Source of the DNA: Paraglaciecola chathamensis S18K6 | GTDB taxonomy: Bacteria; Pseudomonadota; Gammaproteobacteria; Enterobacterales; Alteromonadaceae | DNA length: 64,000 nt | Assembly: GCA_000314955.1 (NCBI GenBank) | Contig: BAEM01000004.1 | Span: forward strand, 1-64,000 | Direction: 5' to 3' | Shown here: positions 36,968-45,134 of the stretch, piece after piece | Layout of the letters: each line of letters starts with the position of its first letter | How positions within the stretch are numbered: position 1 is the first letter of the stretch | The notes under the pieces: model-generated | What the model was told of the DNA's origin: nothing | The model's database searches: none | The model's input: the letters and a program-made list of their open reading frames with translations, nothing else | Made by a program: the position numbers and the translations under genes

Positions 36968-38152
36968 ATGTCGGTCGTGGAGCTAGATAAATTAAGAGAA
37001 CAAATTACCTCAATTGATCAGCAGTTACTGAAACTGCTCGCTGAGCGTCAGCAGTGCACCAATCAAGTGGCTGAAACCAAAATTACCCATCATATTCCGG
37101 TAAGAGATCACAAACGCGAAGAACAACTTTTAGTCAGCTTAATTAAGCGTGGCCAAGGCCATGGACTTGATGCTCATTACGTTACTCAACTGTTTCACGT
37201 AATCATTGAAGATTCGGTATTGAACCAGCAGGCATTGTTGGCACAACGAGCAAATCCTGGAAGCAGTTTACCACTCAACCGCGTGGCATTTTTGGGAGAC
37301 AAAGGCTCGTATAGTTACCTGGCAACACAGAAGTATTTCTCTCGCCGTCCAGGTGAATTATTGGAAATTGGCTGCCAGAGCTTTGGTGAAATCATCAAAA
37401 AAGTGGAAACCAACGAAGCGGACTACGCTGTATTACCTATTGAAAATACCTCGTCTGGCAGCATCAACGAAGTCTATGACCAGTTACAGCACACTCATTT
37501 GTCGATTATTGGTGAGCTCACCCACCCTATCAAACACGCGTTGCTAGTGAGTAAAACGACCGACGTACATCGCATTAAAACCTTGTATGCACATCCTCAA
37601 GTATTTGCTCAATGTAGCCACTTTTTAGCTGAGTTAGGTAATGTTGAGGTGATTACCTGTGATGCTACATCCACGGCAATGATGACAGTGAATGAACTAC
37701 AAAGTGAGTCGGTTGCCGCAATTGGCAGTGAAGCTGGCGGTGCGCTTTATGGCTTACATGCCATTAAGTCGAACCTAGCCAATCAAAAAGAAAACCACAG
37801 CCGTTTCTTCGTTGTCGCTCGCCAGCCAGTTAATGTGCCGTTGCAAGTTCCAGCTAAAACGACGCTAGTGATGTCCACAGTGCAAAAGTCAGGTGCGTTA
37901 GTAGAAGCACTGATGGTGCTTAAAAGTAACAACATCAATATGACGAAACTGGAATCGAGGCCGATCACAGGCAATCCGTGGGAAGAGATGTTTTATATCG
38001 ATGTTGAAGGCAACATTCAAGATGGCCCTATGCAGGTGGCACTTGAAGAGCTAAAAAACACGACCCGTTATTTTAAAGTGCTGGGATGCTACCCAAATGA
38101 CGAAATAAACCCGACGAAGATTGCGGCTGTAAATGCCCTTAAAGAAGAGTAA
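36968..38152 (+). CDS. pheA: Bifunctional chorismate mutase / prephenate dehydratase
   Basis: PheA (394 residues) turns chorismate to prephenate and then to phenylpyruvate for phenylalanine synthesis. The AroQ-type chorismate mutase is at about 1-95 (LDKLREQITSIDQQLLKLLAERQQ begins it). The dehydratase domain follows with VAFLGDKGSYSY and PIENTSSGSINEVYD. A C-terminal ACT domain carries the Phe-binding pair GALVEAL and ESRPITGNPWEEMFYID. ATG 36968 has GGAAGTGAG upstream; the open frame reaches back only five codons more. It is convergent with aroF-tyrA, as in E. coli, and ends at a strong terminator. Confidence 0.96.
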   Translation: MSVVELDKLREQITSIDQQLLKLLAERQQCTNQVAETKITHHIPVRDHKREEQLLVSLIKRGQGHGLDAHYVTQLFHVIIEDSVLNQQALLAQRANPGSSLPLNRVAFLGDKGSYSYLATQKYFSRRPGELLEIGCQSFGEIIKKVETNEADYAVLPIENTSSGSINEVYDQLQHTHLSIIGELTHPIKHALLVSKTTDVHRIKTLYAHPQVFAQCSHFLAELGNVEVITCDATSTAMMTVNELQSESVAAIGSEAGGALYGLHAIKSNLANQKENHSRFFVVARQPVNVPLQVPAKTTLVMSTVQKSGALVEALMVLKSNNINMTKLESRPITGNPWEEMFYIDVEGNIQDGPMQVALEELKNTTRYFKVLGCYPNDEINPTKIAAVNALKEE

Positions 38153-38183
38153 CCCTTTACGGTATTTTTAATCATTGTCAGAT

Positions 38184-38212
38184 AAGAAGGCGCTTTTTAG
38201 CGCCTTCTTTTC
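38184..38212 (+). terminator. Terminator of pheA
   Basis: GAAGGCGCT / AGCGCCTTC with a four-base loop, then TTTT, 32 bases after the pheA stop codon. Confidence 0.88.
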
Positions 38213-38482
38213 ATTTTATTGCGATAAACACGATAGCTAAGGGCCGACGCAGGCATCAATAACGCGTTAAAACCAAAATAACTCAATAAACTCGCGCCTA
38301 TCACACCGCCACTGTACGTTGCCGCCAATGCATTTTGTAAACCGCTCGTGCCAACGAGTGTTGCCGTGGCTGATGAAGGGGAAATAGCTTAATGGGAAAA
38401 GCTTAACGGCATTCACACTGCCAACAACCAACGCCAGTGCGAATGCACCGTACTGGACCAGCCTTGGTAACTGTGAATCCAA
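38197..38482 (-). pseudogene. Decayed fragment of a multi-spanning membrane protein gene
   Basis: On the minus strand one frame (38482 to about 38390) reads like a membrane segment with QYGAFALALVVGSVNAVKL. A different frame then continues with SSATATLVGTSGLQNALAA and GVIGASLLSYFGFNALL, ending near 38197 inside the pheA terminator. The two pieces together look like the last helices of a transporter joined by a frameshift. A 14-base imperfect duplication (GGGAAA..AGCTTAA, 38378-38406) sits exactly at the break. No start for a complete protein exists, so I call it a remnant. The family cannot be named. Confidence 0.45.
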
Positions 38483-38521
38483 AAAATCATGAAATTATCG
38501 TTATTTGTAATTAGGTGCGCG

Positions 38522-39649
38522 TTACTCGCTTATGGTTCGATCATCGTTGGCTTTTAGCAGCAATTTTTTACTGTCCACCAATGATTGCTTCGAATAATCG
38601 CCAAACCACGCCCCGACTTTGAAAAACAGTTTGATAAACGCGCCCTTGTCACCTTTTTTGAGCATGTCTAATGCGTTATCGAAGGTATCTCTAAAGCTAG
38701 TCAGAACAGCGACACTGTCTTTGTTGTTAAAGATAATGTCTGTGTATAAGGCTGGGTCTTGTGCGAACAAACGCCCTACCATAGCAAGCTCGAGTCGGTA
38801 TATCGGCGAACTGAGTGAAATAAGACGGTCAAGGGACGGGTTTTCAGTCAGTAAATGTGCCCCGAATACATAACTTGAGAAGTGACGCATGACCTGAATA
38901 AACACCATTGAGTCATCGTGTTCTTGAGCGTCGGTTTCTTGCAGCGCCGCACCCCACACTCGCATTTGTTGTAGCAACCATTGGTACTTATCTTCTTCGC
39001 GGCCGTGGCATACCACCACAACTTGTTTAACCATACTAGATACATCAGGGCCAAACATGGGGTGCAATCCCACCACAGGCCCTTTATGGACATTTAACAT
39101 TGCGTTCAGTGGCACCGCTTTGGTACTGGTGATATCCGCTAAAATGCAGTCTTCAGGAAGGTTGTCGAGTTTAGCGATAATTTGTTCAGTCAACTTAATC
39201 GGCACTGCCACGAGTACTAGACTCGCGGTTGCGAACATATCATTCGCTTTGGGCCAATCGTTTTGCTCTAAAATATCAACCTTGTAACCGCTTCTGGTGA
39301 ACATATCGACAAAGATACGCCCAAGTGCCCCGCCCCCGCCGATAACGACAATATTTTCTACCTCGGGAGCGCAGCACATGTAGCGCTTATTTTGCGTATG
39401 ATACGACTCACGCATAATACGGCGTAACAAATCCTCTACTAATGTGGGCGGAACCCCCATTGCTTTTGCTTGCTCGCAGCGCTGTTCAATCAGCTCAGCT
39501 TCTCGCGCAGGCACATACACAGGTAAACCAACCTTACTTTTATACAAACCAACTTGCTCGGTAAGCGCAGCACGTCTAGCTAAAAGTGCAACTAACTCCG
39601 AGTCCACAGCATCAATTTGGTCACGTAGTTTTTCTAGTTCGGTTGGCAT
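38522..39649 (-). CDS. tyrA: Bifunctional chorismate mutase / prephenate dehydrogenase
   Basis: TyrA (375 residues; E. coli 373) converts chorismate to prephenate and then, with NAD, to 4-hydroxyphenylpyruvate for tyrosine. The chorismate mutase domain is at residues 1-90 (LEKLRDQIDAVDSELVALLARR region). The dinucleotide-binding loop is VVIGGGGALGRIF (about 106-118), and VGLHPMFGPDV holds the catalytic-region His. ATG 39649 has AGAAGGA seven bases upstream, placed across the aroF stop codon, so aroF and tyrA are cotranscribed, as in E. coli. Confidence 0.96.
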   Translation of the reverse strand: MPTELEKLRDQIDAVDSELVALLARRAALTEQVGLYKSKVGLPVYVPAREAELIEQRCEQAKAMGVPPTLVEDLLRRIMRESYHTQNKRYMCCAPEVENIVVIGGGGALGRIFVDMFTRSGYKVDILEQNDWPKANDMFATASLVLVAVPIKLTEQIIAKLDNLPEDCILADITSTKAVPLNAMLNVHKGPVVGLHPMFGPDVSSMVKQVVVVCHGREEDKYQWLLQQMRVWGAALQETDAQEHDDSMVFIQVMRHFSSYVFGAHLLTENPSLDRLISLSSPIYRLELAMVGRLFAQDPALYTDIIFNNKDSVAVLTSFRDTFDNALDMLKKGDKGAFIKLFFKVGAWFGDYSKQSLVDSKKLLLKANDDRTISE

Positions 39650-39660
39650 CAAAGTTCCTT

Positions 39661-40752
39661 CTAATTCGGGCTGTTCATTTTATTTAACCGCAAAGGCAAT
39701 ACAGTAATAAGTTTATCACGCATATGGTTGATTAACTCGTCTGTTGCTTCCCAATTAATACACCCATCGGTAATTGACACGCCATATTCTAATTCACTAG
39801 GCGTTTTACCTTTATTGCTTTGATTGCCCGCGTTTAAATGACTTTCCAGCATAATACCAATAACTGATTGGTTTCCGCCAAGTATTTGGTTCACTACATT
39901 TTGTGCGACTAACGGCTGACGGCGATAATCTTTACTTGAATTAGCATGGCTACAATCAACCACTAACCCGGCGCTTAGCTTAGCAGCGCGCATTTCTTCT
40001 TCGCAGTCTGCTACGCACACTGAGTCATAGTTAGGTTGCTTGCCGCCTCGTAAAATAATATGCCCATCGGGATTGCCTTGGGTTTGAATGACGCTAACTT
40101 GTCCTTCTCCATTAATGCCCATAAAACTATGGCCTGATGCGGCTGATTGCAATGCATTAATCGCAATGCCTAGGCTGCCGTCAGTACCATTTTTAAAGCC
40201 AACCGGCATAGATAAACCACTGGCCATTTCCCGGTGAGTTTGTGATTCAGACGTGCGAGCACCAATGGCTGACCAGCTGAAAAGCTCAGCTAAGTACTGG
40301 GGACTAATGGGATCGAGGGCTTCTGTCGCTACGGGTATCTCAAGCTCGGCTAACCAAATCAGTAGTTCACGGGCTTTGCGTAACCCTGTTTCAATATCAA
40401 AGGTATCGTTAATATGCGGGTCATTGATTAGCCCTTTCCAACCAACGGTAGTGCGGGGTTTTTCAAAATAGACACGCATAACAATGTACAACGTATCTTT
40501 ACATGATTCATGTAGCTCTTTGAGTTTAAGCGCATACTCTTTAGCGGCTTCAATATCGTGAATGGAGCATGGCCCACTAATGACTAAGAAACGATGGTCT
40601 CGGCGGTGAATGATATCAGAGATAATTTTTCGTGAAGACTGGATCACAGACAAGGCATGATCGGTAACAGGAAGTTCACTTTTCAAGGCTTCGGGGGTTA
40701 TCAGTACCTGCTCTGAGGTAACGTTAATATTGTTAATGTTGTCGCGTAACAT
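39661..40752 (-). CDS. aroF: 3-deoxy-7-phosphoheptulonate synthase (class I)
   Basis: A 363-residue DAHP synthase that condenses phosphoenolpyruvate with erythrose 4-phosphate, the entry to aromatic amino acid synthesis. Conserved parts are VISGPCSIHD, RVYFEKPRTTVGWKGLINDP, GARTSESQTHREMASG and VDCSHANSSKDYRRQ, with the metal-binding Cys, His and Glu. Linkage to tyrA points to the tyrosine-inhibited isozyme AroF; the paralogues cannot be told apart with certainty by eye. A TyrR-like box lies about 90 bases before the start codon. Confidence 0.94.
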   Translation of the reverse strand: MLRDNINNINVTSEQVLITPEALKSELPVTDHALSVIQSSRKIISDIIHRRDHRFLVISGPCSIHDIEAAKEYALKLKELHESCKDTLYIVMRVYFEKPRTTVGWKGLINDPHINDTFDIETGLRKARELLIWLAELEIPVATEALDPISPQYLAELFSWSAIGARTSESQTHREMASGLSMPVGFKNGTDGSLGIAINALQSAASGHSFMGINGEGQVSVIQTQGNPDGHIILRGGKQPNYDSVCVADCEEEMRAAKLSAGLVVDCSHANSSKDYRRQPLVAQNVVNQILGGNQSVIGIMLESHLNAGNQSNKGKTPSELEYGVSITDGCINWEATDELINHMRDKLITVLPLRLNKMNSPN

Positions 40753-40840
40753 AATCTTGACTCACATAAGTAAAAAATAAATTAAAACTGCTTAGCAGTC
40801 CTTCTAGAAATAACACATTTAAAGCAAGCGGCCGATTAGA

Positions 40841-40858
40841 TGTAAACATATAATTACA
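40841..40858 (-). promoter_or_regulatory. TyrR-type box upstream of aroF-tyrA
   Basis: TGTAAA CATATA ATTACA matches the TyrR consensus TGTAAA-N6-TTTACA at 11 of 12 fixed bases. It lies 89 to 106 bases before the aroF start codon. tyrR itself is not in the window. Confidence 0.6.
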
Positions 40859-41005
40859 ACTGCAAATTAACTTTTTATGTAATTTGATTGACTTTTTAAC
40901 AGTTGCTAATTTTTTTCGCAAGAATTAATTAATTTATTCGTGTTTTCGCTCAAAATACGCACGAAATAACCCGCTAAAAAGACACTATCATCAGCAACGC
41001 TTATA

Positions 41006-41065
41006 GCTGGACATTAACGCTGATGGCTGCACATCAACGCCCATCGCTGCACATCAACGCTTACA
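41006..41065. repeat. Three 20-bp tandem repeats upstream of dcp
   Basis: Copies at 41006-41025, 41026-41045 and 41046-41065 share GCTGCACATCAACGC with few changes; a partial fourth copy precedes them (about 40989-41005). They lie 160 bases before the dcp start. The rest of the 40753-41224 gap should hold the aroF and dcp promoters. Confidence 0.7.
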
Positions 41066-41224
41066 CTTTGCCTACCACAGTATAGGTCAACAAATTTGCG
41101 GTCATGTAGCAGATCGCGATAGTCTTTAGTATTACCCGCGCATTATCCTCGCAGGTAAGTAACATCACAATAAACAACATCGAACGACAATATAGTCGTC
41201 AAAGTATTTAACTCAGGGATCTTT

Positions 41225-43429
41225 ATGAAAAAAGCAGTACTCAGCCCAATTGCGATGGCTGTTATGCTTGCTGCGTGTCAACCTGACAGCACAAGTAACA
41301 CAAACACAGACCAGCAAAAAATTACCCAGCAAGAAACAGCCCAACAGACAAACGATATCGTCAACACTAACCCTCTATTAACCCAATCAAGTACCCCATT
41401 TGGCGTGCCTGAATTTTCCAAAATAAAAATTGAACACTACGAGCCTGCATTTGAATTCGCCATAGCGAAAAACAAACAACAAATCGATGACATTGCCAAT
41501 TCAACTGAAACCCCAACATTTGAAAATACCATCGAAGCCATGGAAAAATCAGGCCAAGCACTGAATCATGTAACCACGGTTTTTTATGCACTAAACGGTA
41601 CCGATACCTCTAAAGAAATGCAGAGCATTGCCAAAAAAATGTCCCCTCGTTTATCTGCCTTAAATGATGACATTTATCTTAATGCCAAGCTATTTTCTCG
41701 CGTAAAAGCCGTATATGAACAAAAAGATCAACTGGATTTACGTGCTGACCAGCAAACGCTTCTCGACGATAGCTACCAGTCATTTGTGCGTGGTGGCGCT
41801 AATTTAAATGATGCAGATAAAGCGACACTGCGTGACTTGAACGGCCAATTGTCCAAATTATCTGTGCAGTTTGGCGAAAACTTACTCGCTGAAACTAACG
41901 CATTTGAGTTGGTTATCGACAACAAAGAAGACCTAGCAGGGTTACCTGACGATATTATTGCCGCTGCCGCCGTGACTGCTACCGAACGCGGCCACGACGG
42001 TAAATGGGTATTTACCACCCACCGCCCAAGTAAAAACCCGTTTTTAACCTATGCTGAAAATCGTGAATTACGTAAGGCTTTGTACGAGGGTTATATTCAG
42101 CGTGGTGACAATGACAACGCAAACGACAATAAAAAGCTAGCGTCTAAAATTGCTTCATTGCGTTATCAAAAAGCGCAGTTGCTTGGGTATAAAACCTACG
42201 CGAATTTCGTACTCGAAAAGGCTATGGCCAAAACCCCTGAAAATGTATATGGCTTACTTGACCAAGTTTGGCCTGCGGCCTTAGCCCAAGCGAAAAAAGA
42301 AGCAGCCGATATGCAGGATATGATTGATGCTGAAGGTGGCGACTTTACCCTAGCCGCCTATGACTGGTGGTATTACGCTGAAAAAATCCGCAAAGCCCGT
42401 TACGACCTAGATGCAGAGCAGACTAAGCCGTATTTTTCTCTTGATGCTACACGAGAAGGTGTTTTTTACACCGCCGAAAAACTATGGGGCGTCACGTTCA
42501 AAGAGCGCGACGATATTCCTAAATACCACCCAGATGTACGCACTTTTGAAGTATTCGATAAAGGTGGGGAAAGTATTGGCGTATACATGACCGACTACTA
42601 CGTGCGTGAAAGTAAGCGTGGCGGTGCATGGATGAACTCTTACCGTAAGCAACAAAAAATGTTTGGCGAGAATGTTAAACCCATCATTTATAATGTGCTG
42701 AACTACCCTCGTCCCGTGGGAGATGCGCCGGTTCTACTGACGTTTGACCAAGCATCTACTTTGTTCCATGAATTTGGTCATGCCATTCAAGGCTTGCTGT
42801 CAGACGGTTACTATCAATCTCAGACTGGTACTTCTTTACCTCGCGATTACGTAGAATATCCGTCACAGGTTATGGAAAACTGGATGATGGAGCCTGAAGT
42901 GTTAGCTCAGTTTGCTAAGCATTATCAAACAGGCGAGGTGATCCCAAAGGCGTTAATCGACAAGATTCAAGCGGCAGGTAAATTCAACCAAGGCTTTGCC
43001 ACGACTGAATACATGGCGGCCGCGTTATTGGATATGAAGTGGCATACCCTTGAAACCGCCACCGAGCAGGATGCTGACGCGTTCGAAAAAGCAGCCATGG
43101 ACGAGATTGGCTTAATACCTGAAATAACCCCTAGATATCGTACGGGTTACTTCTCACATATCTTTGCTGGCGGATATGCGTCTGGTTATTACGGCTACAT
43201 CTGGTCAAATATTTATGACGCCGATACGTGGCAAGTGTTTAGCCAAAACGGTATCTTCGATCAAGATACTGCCAACGGCTATCGTGAGCATGTGCTTGAA
43301 ACTGGCGGCACAGAGGATCCTATGATTATGTATCGTCGTTTTAGAGGACAAGATCCTAAAGTATGGCCGTTACTTGAGCGCCGAGGATTGCTTTCAGAGG
43401 AACAGTTAAAAGCGATGAAAGAACAGTAA
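41225..43429 (+). CDS. dcp: M3 family metallopeptidase, Dcp-like lipoprotein
   Basis: A 734-residue zinc peptidase of the Dcp/oligopeptidase A family. The N-terminal signal ends in the lipobox LAAC, giving lipidated Cys18, followed by about 35 polar residues, so the enzyme should be anchored in an envelope membrane. The zinc motif HEFGH is at 515-519, inside FHEFGHAIQGL, with the third ligand in the ENWMMEPEVL stretch. Residues ASGYYGYIWSNIYDAD near the end form the Tyr-rich substrate pocket of peptidyl-dipeptidases. E. coli Dcp is reported as largely cytoplasmic, so a lipoprotein version is a difference, though common in marine relatives. Monocistronic, with a terminator. Confidence 0.92.
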   Translation: MKKAVLSPIAMAVMLAACQPDSTSNTNTDQQKITQQETAQQTNDIVNTNPLLTQSSTPFGVPEFSKIKIEHYEPAFEFAIAKNKQQIDDIANSTETPTFENTIEAMEKSGQALNHVTTVFYALNGTDTSKEMQSIAKKMSPRLSALNDDIYLNAKLFSRVKAVYEQKDQLDLRADQQTLLDDSYQSFVRGGANLNDADKATLRDLNGQLSKLSVQFGENLLAETNAFELVIDNKEDLAGLPDDIIAAAAVTATERGHDGKWVFTTHRPSKNPFLTYAENRELRKALYEGYIQRGDNDNANDNKKLASKIASLRYQKAQLLGYKTYANFVLEKAMAKTPENVYGLLDQVWPAALAQAKKEAADMQDMIDAEGGDFTLAAYDWWYYAEKIRKARYDLDAEQTKPYFSLDATREGVFYTAEKLWGVTFKERDDIPKYHPDVRTFEVFDKGGESIGVYMTDYYVRESKRGGAWMNSYRKQQKMFGENVKPIIYNVLNYPRPVGDAPVLLTFDQASTLFHEFGHAIQGLLSDGYYQSQTGTSLPRDYVEYPSQVMENWMMEPEVLAQFAKHYQTGEVIPKALIDKIQAAGKFNQGFATTEYMAAALLDMKWHTLETATEQDADAFEKAAMDEIGLIPEITPRYRTGYFSHIFAGGYASGYYGYIWSNIYDADTWQVFSQNGIFDQDTANGYREHVLETGGTEDPMIMYRRFRGQDPKVWPLLERRGLLSEEQLKAMKEQ

Positions 43430-43449
43430 TTGTTTACCGACTTCGCACC

Positions 43450-43474
43450 AAGCCCTGCTTAGCAGGGCTTTTTA
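43450..43474 (+). terminator. Terminator of dcp
   Basis: AAGCCCTGCT / AGCAGGGCTT with practically no loop beyond the stem centre, then TTTT, about 20 bases after the dcp stop. Confidence 0.85.
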
Positions 43475-43509
43475 TGGCAGGTAAACGTCTATTTTGGCAT
43501 ATATAGGCG

Positions 43510-43779
43510 TAATACCAATCCGCATTAATAAGTGACCGTCTCAGAATGCGTCCAGCGGTTTTTGATTAAGGCGTCGCTATGCAGTAATGGTTGTTCCCTT
43601 TCAAATAGTGAGAACGCAGAGCAAAAGCCGCTGGGGCATTCCTTGCAGGCGAGTTTTAAAAGGGCTTACACTGCGTTGCATGACTTCGAAAGAGAACAAC
43701 TATTCATTCAGTCATGCGCCTTGTTTAAGCCCTTTTAAACTCTCGCTGAGTCATCACTTATTAACGTGGAATGGTATTA
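43510..43779. mobile_element. Complete MITE-like element, 270 bp
   Basis: The element has 26-base terminal inverted repeats (43510-43535 and 43754-43779) that agree at 23 positions, each beginning TAATACCA and ending TTAATAAGTGA. Inside, TTTAAAAGGGCTTA and TAAGCCCTTTTAAA (about 43656-43739) and GCATGACT / AGTCATGC (about 43677-43717) form a nested hairpin. It encodes no protein: the short frames within it have no recognisable content. It is thus a non-autonomous element probably moved by a transposase elsewhere. Its right end lies inside the DnaJ-like gene. Confidence 0.75.
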
Positions 43780-44489
43780 GCTGCCTGTAAGGATTGCGCA
43801 GCCTCGGTATCTCCCCCTTTATCGGGGTGATACTGATGAATTAACCTTAGATATTGACGTTTAACGTCTTTTAACGGAGCGTTAAACACAACTTCAAGTA
43901 GAGTGTAACTCTCTTCAAGCTGTTTTTGATTGACCTTCGCATATGCACCCAGGCCGTTCTCAGCTGCGTAGAAATGCTGCCAAAAACTGCTGAGTAAGCT
44001 ATCCACGTTCGCAGCTGAGGTGCCAATTAAATTATTCCAGTCTAGATAATACACAGCTAATGGGTCGCTGTTGGTCAGCCCGCTGCCAGTCGCTTGCTCA
44101 TTGTACGGCAAAGGTAAAATATTGAGGGTATGAATATCGATATCCCCAATATGCTCTTTTCGCCAAATTTGCCTTAACTGATACAGCCCATTGAATAATA
44201 CGAAATGAGTTTGAAATAAGCTTAATGAGTCATTCAGCTTTAATGAAGAAAATAGATCCCTTGGCGACGCGTTTATCACCTCGCCTAGCTGCTGAGCACG
44301 CTGCTTATAAACCCTTTGTAAACACCTGAGTAAATCATATTCACTCACGCCAGTAGGATGCCTAAGTAACAAAGATTCAAGGGTGACAAGCAGCGACGGT
44401 GTGCTTTTTCCCCCTTGAAGAATGGCTAATGGATCACTTAATCGCGCGTTGTTATTCGACACTAGTACTAACGGTTGATGTGTTGTCAA
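43761..44489 (-). CDS. DnaJ-related protein, C-terminus altered by a MITE
   Basis: A 242-residue protein with a long N-terminal region of the DNAJ-related type and a C-terminal J domain. The HPD tripeptide at 221-223 (HQYHPDKGGD), which stimulates DnaK, is intact, and helix II precedes it. The J domain stops early: after GGDTEAAQSLQAA the last five residues NTIPR and the stop codon are read from the end of the MITE-like element, so helix III is cut short. The start overlaps the upstream maa gene by 38 bases; a later start is possible. Whether the shortened J domain works is unknown. Confidence 0.82.
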   Translation of the reverse strand: MTTHQPLVLVSNNNARLSDPLAILQGGKSTPSLLVTLESLLLRHPTGVSEYDLLRCLQRVYKQRAQQLGEVINASPRDLFSSLKLNDSLSLFQTHFVLFNGLYQLRQIWRKEHIGDIDIHTLNILPLPYNEQATGSGLTNSDPLAVYYLDWNNLIGTSAANVDSLLSSFWQHFYAAENGLGAYAKVNQKQLEESYTLLEVVFNAPLKDVKRQYLRLIHQYHPDKGGDTEAAQSLQAANTIPR

Positions 44490-45042
44490 TTTGGCGAATA
44501 ACCACAGCCGGCACGCCAGCGACCACAGTATCTGCCGCTACATCTTTGTTGACCACAGCACCCGCTGCGATAACGGCGTTGTCCCCTATGGTGACCCCAT
44601 CTAAAATTTTTGCTCCCATACCAATCCACACACTGTTGCCAATGGTAATGGGCCTTGCTGTTTCCAGTCCTTTATTGCGTCTTTTCGCATCAAGGGGATG
44701 CGAAGCAGTGGAAAGCAACACACCAGGGGCAAGCATTACATCATCGCCAAAGGTAACGGGTGCAGCATCTAAAATAACCACATTGTGGTTAGCATAGAAA
44801 TTTCGCCCCATGCGGATATTGTATCCATAGTCACAGTAAAACGTCGGCTCTATCCAAGCATTAGGTGATTCAGCAAACAGGCTCTGCAAAGCTTTCATGG
44901 CTGACTTACGCTGGGCTTCAGGCGCTTGATTAAACTGCTGGCAAGCCGCCTTTGCTATCGCTCTATCCTGCTGTAATACTTTATTACTCGGAAAATACAG
45001 TTCTCCTCGCAGCATTTTTTCTTTTTCGCTTAACTTTTCCAT
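44452..45042 (-). CDS. maa: Maltose O-acetyltransferase-like hexapeptide acetyltransferase
   Basis: A 196-residue trimeric left-handed beta-helix acetyltransferase of the Maa/NodL/LacA group. The N-terminal cap MEKLSEKEKMLRGELYFPS and the later NHNVVILDAAPVTFGDDVML, ASHPLDAKRR (His acting as base) and repeated hexapeptides IGDNAVIAAGAVV...VVAGVPAVVIR are typical. It transfers acetyl from acetyl-CoA to a sugar hydroxyl; the natural acceptor is unknown. The C-terminal 12 residues are Ser/Thr rich and overlap the DnaJ-like gene. Confidence 0.9.
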   Translation of the reverse strand: MEKLSEKEKMLRGELYFPSNKVLQQDRAIAKAACQQFNQAPEAQRKSAMKALQSLFAESPNAWIEPTFYCDYGYNIRMGRNFYANHNVVILDAAPVTFGDDVMLAPGVLLSTASHPLDAKRRNKGLETARPITIGNSVWIGMGAKILDGVTIGDNAVIAAGAVVNKDVAADTVVAGVPAVVIRQIDNTSTVSTSVE

Positions 45043-45104
45043 TTGTCTCCTGCTTGCACTGCACAGTTTTAAAAGAAGTTTCTCGTTAGACTCAGCACTT
45101 ACGG

Positions 45105-45129
45105 CTTTGCTTTGCTCTGCTCTGCTTTG
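45105..45129. repeat. Five pentanucleotide repeats
   Basis: CTTTG/CTCTG units repeated five times between the stop of rlmF and the maa start. No function is apparent. Confidence 0.5.
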
Positions 45130-45134
45130 CGTTA

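Noticed and set aside
43532-43790. Two overlapping small frames within the MITE
   Set aside because: Their sequence follows the inverted repeats and has no protein-like pattern; the element is best seen as non-coding.
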